Virus record (IMG/VR): IMGVR_UViG_3300033182_000538
Coordinates: 1 to 64,000 of that record
Reading direction: 5' to 3' (one strand)
Source: a virus
Length of the DNA: 64,000 nucleotides
Below are positions 56,995-64,000 of this stretch, piece after piece. The notes below the pieces were generated by a model, which saw only the letters and a list, made by a program, of their open reading frames with translations, did not search any database and was not told where the DNA came from. Made by a program: the position numbers and the translations under genes. Each line of letters opens with the position of its first letter. Within the stretch, counting starts at the first letter, position 1.

Positions 56995-57061
56995 CTAATA
57001 TACGACAATATATGCAACCAGCCAAAAAAAGTATGTTAAATTTATGTTAAATTTTTGTTAA
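56995..57061 (-). promoter_or_regulatory. TTAACA-phased promoter with three repeats
   Basis: TATATTAG (56995-57002), 20 nt, TTTG (57023-57026), TTAACA at 57034, 57045 and 57056. It points to the possible 37-residue frame and the LPD29-like gene and lies next to the candidate origin. Confidence 0.65.
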
Positions 57062-57470
57062 ATTTTAGCTCTCAGGCCTGTTACAAATGTGACATCGTGT
57101 CAGGTTTTGTGTTACAATTGTAACCAAAAAAAGTTATCCACAAAGGGCTGTTAATAACTTCTCTGTCAGAAATTTTGCTTTTCCGCGCAAAAAACGTATG
57201 AGCCCTCCCCAATTTCTAGCTATACCTTATCACCCCCCTAATCCCTTTGTGTGTTTGTGTTAATTGTGGTAAAATTAAACCTTTGTGAGATTCGGTGGAT
57301 TCTTTGACCCTTACGGCTAGATTCCAATAATGGTAAACAAGGTGTTGTAGTGTATTAATAGTGTGGTGTTTTACTGTAAAGTGGTAAAAGGTGGGAGAAA
57401 ATGGGGGAAATAACACCCGATTTGTGGGGATTCGGAGGGATACGGAGGGCTGAAGGAAGATTTAAAGCAT
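57062..57470. other. Non-coding region with palindromes and DnaA box (candidate origin)
   Basis: No convincing gene in about 400 nt. It holds TGACA-TCG-TGTCA (57090-57102), the perfect palindrome GTTACAATTGTAAC (57111-57124) and TTATCCACA (57134-57142), a perfect DnaA box, within 53 nt, next to the AT-rich TTAACA repeats. A 66-residue minus-strand frame at 57216-57416 has no ribosome site or recognised sequence. The right part (57420-57470) is G-rich on the plus strand. Confidence 0.4.
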
Positions 57471-57495
57471 AAAAAAGCCCTCGTGGTGAGGGCTT
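57471..57495 (-). terminator. Rho-independent terminator
   Basis: Minus strand AAGCCCTC-ACCAC-GAGGGCTT followed by T residues; about 100 nt downstream of the Smr gene. The gap also holds TAATTAC-GAG-GTAATTA (57566-57582), a hairpin or operator. Confidence 0.75.
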
Positions 57496-57596
57496 GGAAA
57501 GTTTGGTGGTACGGAGGGGTCGTTCTACCCTTGTTCCAGCGTTATTCAGCTAAAATAATTCTTTCTAATTACGAGGTAATTAGTGTCTCGTAAATA

Positions 57597-57815
57597 CTAC
57601 TCTTGTAGTATTATACGACCGTAGTTATGGTCTTCTCTGAACCATTTATAGTCGTGTTCGTGTAGAAAGTTCTCTACTATCTCTATCATATAAGGTGAAT
57701 TGCCTGTAATGATTGACCATCCTTCAGTAGAATGGTATCCTAATAGGTTCTCTTCTAATAAGGGAATTACTTCTTTGTGTGTTACTCCGTGAAGGTCTAT
57801 TCTATTATTTTTCAT
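57597..57815 (-). CDS. Smr-domain protein, 72 aa
   Basis: RIDLHGVTHKEVIPLLEENL (DLHG at 7-10) and IITGNSPYMIEIVENFL (TGNS at 37-40) are the two signature motifs of the Smr domain, which in MutS2 and related proteins cuts nucleic acids (DNA branches or mRNA on collided ribosomes). Here it stands alone and short. Role in phage: possible RNA or DNA nuclease. Confidence 0.8.
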   Translation of the reverse strand: MKNNRIDLHGVTHKEVIPLLEENLLGYHSTEGWSIITGNSPYMIEIVENFLHEHDYKWFREDHNYGRIILQE

Positions 57816-57870
57816 ATATAGACCTTCTTTAAAGAATCCTCGTAGAGGATTATATGTAAATCTACTTGTC

Positions 57871-58071
57871 TCATACTATATGTCCCTTATACATTCTGTT
57901 CATATATTCATAATCCCACAAATTTCTTTCTATCCTATATTGATGGAAATATCTTAGAGACATCAACGAACCTTTCCATTTGAGGGGTCGTTCAATGTAA
58001 AATTGAATAGACTTTGTATGGTGGTCTACGTTAACCCATATCTCTATATCTTTTGGGATTCTCTGCTTCAT
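57871..58071 (-). CDS. Small protein, 66 aa
   Basis: KQRIPKDIEIWVNVDHHTKS, IQFYIERPLKWKGSLMSLRY with a C-terminal helix rich in Tyr, Arg and Asn. It overlaps the upstream gene by 4 nt (ATGA). No family recognised. Confidence 0.55.
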   Translation of the reverse strand: MKQRIPKDIEIWVNVDHHTKSIQFYIERPLKWKGSLMSLRYFHQYRIERNLWDYEYMNRMYKGHIV

Positions 58072-58256
58072 ATCTTGTATTTCTTCTTGTATTTATCCAC
58101 AAAACCTTCACCCATTCCTACATCCAATATCTCGTATTTATGAGGTATGGGAGGCTTTCGTGTGGTGGTGGAAATTATTCTATCAACCGTCTTATCATCA
58201 AAGGTCTCCATATATACCTTTCCACCCTTTCTTTTCCTATATGTAACTACAATCAT
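58068..58256 (-). CDS. Small basic protein, 62 aa
   Basis: VVTYRKRKGGKVYMETFDDK, TVDRIISTTTRKPPIPHKYE, then FVDKYKKKYKI: basic ends with a short beta hairpin. Overlaps the downstream gene by 4 nt. No family recognised. Confidence 0.55.
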   Translation of the reverse strand: MIVVTYRKRKGGKVYMETFDDKTVDRIISTTTRKPPIPHKYEILDVGMGEGFVDKYKKKYKI

Positions 58257-58295
58257 ACTTTAAATCTTTGATTTATATTAGAGACGCTAGTCTCA

Positions 58296-58472
58296 TTATA
58301 TATTAGTGTCTCCAAACCAGTCATCGTACTCATCTTTTAATCCATCCATTAAGGTGGAGTCCCAGTCCTGTAATTCATTTAGAATAGAAGGATTTGGAAG
58401 TTTATCTTCCAAATTTTTCTTGGACACACGATATCGTTCGTGTCCTCCACGATGTGGGTCGGTCTTACTCAT
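58296..58472 (-). CDS. Small protein, 58 aa
   Basis: The frame MSKTDPHRGGHERYRVSKKN, LEDKLPNPSILNELQDWDST, LMDGLKDEYDDWFGDTNI overlaps the upstream gene by 8 nt. Basic start and acidic end. No family recognised. Confidence 0.55.
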   Translation of the reverse strand: MSKTDPHRGGHERYRVSKKNLEDKLPNPSILNELQDWDSTLMDGLKDEYDDWFGDTNI

Positions 58473-58665
58473 CTCTACCTTGATTTAAATCATTAAGGAT
58501 TTCTTCTTCGGTAATCTTAATTGAAATGTAAGGTCGTTGTGCGTTGTCTACGATTCTTGACCATTCATCTTCTTGGACTTCTTCGATGTGGGTGTTTGTG
58601 GGCTGTGTCTTGTTTCCGAATGACTTCTTCTTGAACTCGTTGATTAGTTCATAGATGTTTTTCAT
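58465..58665 (-). CDS. Small acidic protein, 66 aa
   Basis: NIYELINEFKKKSFGNKTQP, THIEEVQEDEWSRIVDNAQR, PYISIKITEEEILNDLNQGR. It follows the NUDIX gene by 1 nt, so they probably share a transcript. No family recognised. Confidence 0.55.
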   Translation of the reverse strand: MKNIYELINEFKKKSFGNKTQPTNTHIEEVQEDEWSRIVDNAQRPYISIKITEEEILNDLNQGRDE

Positions 58666-58666
58666 A

Positions 58667-59065
58667 TTACTCCTTTGTTTTATTTAAAAATATATAATAG
58701 CTCCCTTTAACTATATGTATTACTTCTCTACTAATTGGAGTTAATTTATAGTCTTTTATTTCACTAAAAGTTACAAATTTAACAGACTGATGGTCATTCA
58801 TCTTTGCTTTCCCACTCTCGTACTTCAATAAGAATGGATACACCATTATATCTTTTATCTCTCGTTCGGGTATTAAGTAGTATGGTATCACCCCAATTTC
58901 TAACTCTTCCATCCACTCTCTTTTGACAGCCTCATCGGGCGTCTCATTGGGTTCTATTTTACCACCTGGCAATTCCCACAAATCTGGATATGATATATTG
59001 TCTGACTTTCTCTGACCTATAAGGAATCTATCCTCATCTATTAACATACCCGTTACTATTGTCAT
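58667..59065 (-). CDS. NUDIX hydrolase, 132 aa
   Basis: The Nudix box is complete except for one position: GGKIEPNETPDEAVKREWME then ELEI (34-57), fitting G-x5-E-x7-R-E-x2-E-E with Glu replacing the late Gly. The N-terminus VTGMLIDEDRFLIGQRK and SYPDLWELPGG match MutT-type enzymes. It hydrolyses nucleoside diphosphate derivatives, for example damaged dNTPs. It is coupled by ATGA to the GTG-started small gene upstream. Confidence 0.88.
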   Translation of the reverse strand: MTIVTGMLIDEDRFLIGQRKSDNISYPDLWELPGGKIEPNETPDEAVKREWMEELEIGVIPYYLIPEREIKDIMVYPFLLKYESGKAKMNDHQSVKFVTFSEIKDYKLTPISREVIHIVKGSYYIFLNKTKE

Positions 59066-59241
59066 ACTACTATAATTCCTGCTGCTTCGTAATCGAATGG
59101 TATTCCATATTTTTCACTTTGTGTAATCATTACCTCCGTAATCATCCACATTTTTTCTGGTTGTGTATTCCATAAAAGGGAAGTCACAAAGAACTCCCCT
59201 AATATACAATCATCATTTGGAATACCTGCGTAGTGTATCAC
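59062..59241 (-). CDS. Small protein with GTG start, 59 aa
   Basis: The frame starts at GTG (59241) with AGGGGG 5 nt upstream; there is no upstream ATG before a TAG stop. Sequence MIHYAGIPNDDCILGEFFVT, SLLWNTQPEKMWMITEVMIT, QSEKYGIPFDYEAAGIIVV. It ends in ATGA with the NUDIX start. No family recognised. Confidence 0.6.
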   Translation of the reverse strand: MIHYAGIPNDDCILGEFFVTSLLWNTQPEKMWMITEVMITQSEKYGIPFDYEAAGIIVV

Positions 59242-59250
59242 AAATACCCC

Positions 59251-59628
59251 CTATCGTTTCAATTCTACTTCTACTTCATACTCACTCACGCGTGAGTGTA
59301 CGAATTTAATAATAGAAAGAGCTCTTTTATTGAATTTTGAATCGACAAGGACAAATGTAGCTTCTCTTACGATTTTACCATTATCATATGCCAATTCAAC
59401 CGCTGATAGTTCAGCACACAACTCCCCATTATAATACACATCCGTTCCATCATATGTTAGCCCACTTGTATCAACATTCTTTAATGGATTAACTGCACAA
59501 CTTGTTAGAAATAGAAAGAAAAGTATTAGAATCGCTCCAACGAAGCCAAGACCTACAATCCTATACGAATCTTCCATTTGTTTGGGAGTTCTCCCTTGGG
59601 TACTTCTATATTGTCTTTTATTATTCAT
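59251..59628 (-). CDS. Putative lipoprotein, 125 aa
   Basis: A cytoplasmic start of about 25 residues (RQYRSTQGRTPKQMEDSYR) comes before a hydrophobic stretch (IVGLGFVGAILILFFLFL) ending in the lipobox LTSC-A (Cys44). The mature part is about 80 residues, beta-rich, with LTYDGTDVYYNGELCAEL. A signal-anchored alternative is possible because the N-terminal leader is long. It lies beside the secreted nuclease gene. Confidence 0.6.
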   Translation of the reverse strand: MNNKRQYRSTQGRTPKQMEDSYRIVGLGFVGAILILFFLFLTSCAVNPLKNVDTSGLTYDGTDVYYNGELCAELSAVELAYDNGKIVREATFVLVDSKFNKRALSIIKFVHSRVSEYEVEVELKR

Positions 59629-59637
59629 ATTATTAAT

Positions 59638-60231
59638 TTATTGTTCGATTATAAAACTAAACCAATCTTCACCAGCTACGTTAATATTTGGAAAATAGAA
59701 CTTCCAATGATTACCTTTGAAATGTATGGTCTTATAGAATCCTCTTGGGATTGCTGCACCACCTGGCACTCGTTCTGGATTTTCCGTGAAATCCACCTCA
59801 ACGACTACCACCACCTCAAAGAACTTAGCAAGGTCTCTCTCAAATCTCTCCAACTCTTTCCACGGCCCTCTATTGAGTCCTTCGTGTTGTAAAGCACAAT
59901 TTAGATAGGTAAATGTTTTTTTGATTGTTTCTTTATCACAATTGAACGCATTAGCGGGTGCAAGGTGACCTCTATCCCATTCGTTGTCTTTGTAATCTTC
60001 GTTATCTGAAGTATGAACATTATCATATCCATACCACGAGATTCCACTTCGGCCTTGTTCGCCAGTTGGACATTCTACTCTATATTTTAGTTTGATTGGT
60101 TGTTCATAATCCTCAGAGTAGGTAACTGTAAAGATATCAGTTACGATTGTTTTTCTGTCTTGGCCTACTGATGTAAATCCACAAGCCAAGGAGAATCCCA
60201 CAAACAATAGCAACACCCATTTACTCTTCAT
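59638..60231 (-). CDS. Secreted DNA/RNA non-specific endonuclease
   Basis: I chose the ATG at 60231 (MKSKWVLLLFVGFSL), because the earlier Met codons are made by the end of the upstream gene. A signal peptide with lipobox-like SLAC-G leads into the nuclease: EWDRGHLAPANAF carries the DRGH motif (86-89), followed by LNCALQHEGLNRGPWKELE with the metal-binding Asn and substrate residues. The family (NUC1/S1-like, His-Me finger) cuts DNA and RNA without sequence preference. Export to the periplasm suggests defence against incoming DNA, or help in lysis and nutrient release. Confidence 0.88.
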   Translation of the reverse strand: MKSKWVLLLFVGFSLACGFTSVGQDRKTIVTDIFTVTYSEDYEQPIKLKYRVECPTGEQGRSGISWYGYDNVHTSDNEDYKDNEWDRGHLAPANAFNCDKETIKKTFTYLNCALQHEGLNRGPWKELERFERDLAKFFEVVVVVEVDFTENPERVPGGAAIPRGFYKTIHFKGNHWKFYFPNINVAGEDWFSFIIEQ

Positions 60232-60784
60232 CATCATCCCCATTTTCTAAATAAACATCCGTTCGTGCTTCTGCCATAAGTTCATCCTTAGCATCGGCTA
60301 CATTATCCCAAAGAGAGTCCCATTTTTCATCGTAGTTCTCATCTTCTGAATTTGGTATTTTATCACTCCAATCCTCAGAGTAATCAACCATCTCACCTCT
60401 CCACATACATCCACCTCCAATGAAGTTTAATCCCTCATCTTCAAATGTGAATGAAATCTCTACATCTTCATCGACCTCGGAAAGAACATTCCATAGTTGT
60501 TCAATCGCTTCCTTTGGCCAAGACCAAGCTGAAGTGGTGTTGATTTCACAATATTCATCTTCGATTTGGGAATCATCAATATAACACCATTTAGCTCCCA
60601 TATCTTCGGTATATTCTCCTCGGTCATATTCTACCGATTCATCAAGGTCGTATAATTTTTTATACCACCACATAGTTTGTTGTTGGTCTTCCCAACTGGC
60701 ACCTCTGAACATATCTATCATTTTTTGATAGACTTCATTGTTGTCAGATGTTACCTCAATCCAAGTCGAAACGTGATTTGCCAT
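60221..60784 (-). CDS. Api92-like ferredoxin-fold phage protein, 187 aa
   Basis: I chose the ATG at 60784 (MANHVSTWIEVTSDN) because it gives the start typical of Api92/YubB-type proteins (MANxxSNxIxVxG), as opposed to the longer frame to 60808. Strongly acidic (about 30 percent Asp/Glu), with many Trp. This family has a ferredoxin-like fold and no known activity. A promoter lies about 75 nt upstream. It overlaps the nuclease start. Confidence 0.6.
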   Translation of the reverse strand: MANHVSTWIEVTSDNNEVYQKMIDMFRGASWEDQQQTMWWYKKLYDLDESVEYDRGEYTEDMGAKWCYIDDSQIEDEYCEINTTSAWSWPKEAIEQLWNVLSEVDEDVEISFTFEDEGLNFIGGGCMWRGEMVDYSEDWSDKIPNSEDENYDEKWDSLWDNVADAKDELMAEARTDVYLENGDDDEE

Positions 60785-60858
60785 TTTATTTTGTATTTGT
60801 TGAACCACTTATTGGTGTAATATCATCCCAATAAATGAAAATTTGTTTATTATTCATT

Positions 60859-60890
60859 CTAATATACGAAATTATTTTTAATTATCCAAA
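60859..60890 (-). promoter_or_regulatory. Host-type promoter of the Api92-like and nuclease genes
   Basis: TTTG (60887-60890), 20 nt, TATATTAG (60859-60866), minus strand; overlaps the end of the J-domain gene. Confidence 0.6.
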
Positions 60891-61533
60891 AGTTTTGGGT
60901 CTTCTTTTTCTTCTGGCTTTAAATCATCAGGTAAGTCTTCATTAGAAACCTTTTGTTTGGTTTCTTCTTCTACACGTTTTACACAAAACAATCTATCCTT
61001 TTTATTACCAGTTCCCCATAACCATCCAATTGTTCCTTTGATTCTACTTATTTCTTCTTCTATCTGATTTAAATTCTTTTGTAATATCACCTCATCGTTA
61101 TTGTCTAACTCGTAATCAATATCATATTCCCCAGCGTAAGATAACATAGAGGCCAAGTCTTGTGATTGATATGCATTATTCAATTTCTGAAATGATTCAT
61201 CCGTACCACCTCGGTCAGGATGAAGTTTCGCGGCTAATTTCTTATATAGGTTTTTTACTTTTTTTGGAGCGTTTCTTAACAACTCACGTTGTTCTTCCAA
61301 CTCCTTTTGGCGAGCTTTTCTATCCTCTTCTGCTTTTTTGTAGTGTTCGGTTGGGTCTTCGAATCTGACCTCACCCGTATCTTCATTTACCCAAGCTTCC
61401 TTCGGAGATTGATAGTACTTGGAAAAATACTTATCAAAATCCGAAGTGTAAGTAATCATATCTTCTTTTACAATATCTAATTCAAGTTGGAGATATTCAT
61501 ACTTCAGTTGAAGCATTTTGAGTTTTTTGTTCA

Positions 61534-61534
<1 letters not shown>
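60878..61534 (-). CDS. J-domain (DnaJ-like) protein, 218 aa
   Basis: Residues about 88-135 form a partial J domain: KKVKNLYKKLAAKLHPDRGG with HPD at 105-107, then FQKLNNAYQS. Before it is a charged coiled region (DRKARQKELEEQRELL), and after it an acidic, helical C-terminus. J proteins stimulate Hsp70; with no DnaK here, this one probably recruits the host's. It follows GroEL directly (1-nt overlap), making a chaperone pair. Confidence 0.85.
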
Positions 61535-63132
<1,598 letters not shown>

Positions 63133-63729
63133 TTATTTACCTTTTTGTTTTTCTCTTGCTTTTTTAATTTGTTCTGCTCTCCATTGTGGTTGTTTACCAC
63201 GAAGGTTTCCTCTGAGATTGTGGAAACAATTATAACATAAAAATCTTATGTTGTCTTTTTTGTGATTTGTCCAGTCATCATCCATATGGTCAAGAATCAA
63301 TGGTATTGTACCATCAGTCAATCTTTTCTCATTGTAACCACATTGGTGACATTCGTGGGGGAAATCTAAATCTTTTTTATGTGAATTATTAATTAATCGT
63401 TTTTTCAATAGGAATACAGGATATTCAGGATATTTACCATCCAAAATGTCATCCAAAGCGTATTTACCTTGACTAACATTGTATGGTTTTTTAACACCCT
63501 TACCTCTCTGATTCTTGTGTAAGTCCCAAAGAGTTTTTCCTGTTTCTTCATCAATGTATAATTTGGAATACTTTTGATAGGTGGTCAAAGATACATTTAG
63601 GAATCTAGCACCACCTGAGTTTGACTTTGAGTTCTTCATAGCGTATCTAATCTGAGCCTCGGTCAAATTCAAGGGAGTTCTGCCTTTCCCAAGAACGTAT
63701 CCGTTTGATAATTTTTGACCTTTTTTCAT
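63133..63729 (-). CDS. HNH endonuclease with zinc site, 198 aa
   Basis: The HNH core lies at about 125-172: ECHQC (Cys127, Cys130), LILDHMDDDWTNH with Asp147-His148, Asn160 in KKDNIRFLCYNC (Cys165, Cys168) and His170. The N-terminus LTEAQIRYAMKNSKSNSGGA, RFLNVSLTTYQKYSKLY is a helix-turn-helix-like DNA-binding part. It may be a free-standing homing endonuclease; it lies 3 nt from groEL. Confidence 0.88.
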   Translation of the reverse strand: MKKGQKLSNGYVLGKGRTPLNLTEAQIRYAMKNSKSNSGGARFLNVSLTTYQKYSKLYIDEETGKTLWDLHKNQRGKGVKKPYNVSQGKYALDDILDGKYPEYPVFLLKKRLINNSHKKDLDFPHECHQCGYNEKRLTDGTIPLILDHMDDDWTNHKKDNIRFLCYNCFHNLRGNLRGKQPQWRAEQIKKAREKQKGK

Positions 63730-63759
63730 TTTCGTAACTCCATTTATAATAAATATGGA

Positions 63760-64000
63760 CTAAGCGTATTTTAAGACTATACTTTCTAAAAATTGGAAAT
63801 CTTTAAATGATAGTGTTATGTTATCCACTCTTACCTTTTGTTCCAAATCATACAACTTTCGTTTGTCTTTATAAGATAGTACTCCTTTTATATGTTTTGG
63901 ATTTGAATATAGTATTGATTTTACACCACTAATCATCATAGAGTGGCGATGTAGTTCATTATGGATAAGTTCACCTATTTCCATAACACTTGAATACAAA
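63760..64000 (-). CDS. Partial or short unknown protein at right edge
   Basis: The frame ends at 63760. An ATG at 63984 (MEIGELIHNELHRHSMM) gives 74 residues; a TTG at 63999 or a start beyond the window is also possible. Helical, with VKSILYSNPKHIKGVLSYKD. No family recognised. Confidence 0.55.
   Translation of the reverse strand, partial: LYSSVMEIGELIHNELHRHSMMISGVKSILYSNPKHIKGVLSYKDKRKLYDLEQKVRVDNITLSFKDFQFLESIVLKYA

Noticed and set aside
57216-57416. Minus-strand frame of 66 residues in the non-coding region
   Set aside because: Low-complexity composition, no ribosome site, no coupling and no promoter directly before it.
58093-58101. Perfect DnaA box TTATCCACA
   Set aside because: Lies inside the coding sequence of a Lys/Tyr-rich protein end; another copy at 44391-44399 lies in the folded spacer. 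Without palindromes or AT-rich repeats these are probably chance.

Overview
The window is part of a large, AT-rich, T4-like myovirus genome that very probably infects a member of the Bacteroidetes. The myovirus call rests on a contractile-tail gene set (gp25-like, gp6-like and gp5-like baseplate proteins), a gp55-like late sigma factor, a fused gp47/gp46 (Mre11/Rad50) nuclease, primase and phage-type small genes. The host call rests on many promoters with the Bacteroidetes layout TTTG, about 20 nt, TAnnTTTG, and on a DUF4494-like gene. All genes but one read on the minus strand, so the biological order runs from high to low coordinates.

From right to left: 57.6-64 kb holds an HNH protein, GroEL, a J-domain protein, a secreted nuclease, lipoproteins, a NUDIX enzyme and an Smr-domain protein. 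A non-coding stretch at 56.9-57.6 kb carries a promoter with three phased repeats, two palindromes and a perfect DnaA box; it is a candidate origin or control region. 45-57 kb is an accessory region of small overlapping genes with thymidylate synthase, methylglyoxal synthase, a zinc-protease-like protein, an LPD29-like protein and sugar/surface enzymes (GT25, FkbM methyltransferase, cytidylyltransferase). 44-45.1 kb is a tRNA cluster (Leu, Arg, Ser, Gly) that also contains two unusual tRNA-Gly(UCC)-like RNAs. 39-42.6 kb holds a MoxR/CobS-type AAA+ ATPase and a VWA protein; 33-39 kb holds small genes, tRNA-Gln, Hsp20, a holin candidate and UV endonuclease.

14-33 kb is the late block: membrane coiled-coil protein, ClpP, HD hydrolase, late sigma factor, baseplate proteins, and very large tail/baseplate proteins. 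Between 9.5 and 14.1 kb a replication/recombination cassette (T7-type endonuclease I, primase, Mre11-Rad50 fusion) sits inside the structural genes under its own host-type promoter. 1-9.5 kb holds a 1541-residue fibre-like protein and a group of proteins that look like capsid-packaged, protease-processed internal proteins, including a 775-residue NMN-adenylyltransferase-like/RNA-ligase-like fusion.

Two promoter classes can be read directly. Host-type promoters drive accessory genes; seven of them carry two or three TTAACA repeats at an exact 11-bp period upstream of the -33 box. A separate TATTTATA motif, without a -33 box, lies 4-25 nt upstream of eight mostly structural genes and is a candidate late promoter for the phage sigma factor. 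The most unusual finding is the pair of tRNA-Gly(UCC)-like RNAs, which keep glycyl identity elements and stem pairing by compensatory changes but share non-canonical D and T loops.
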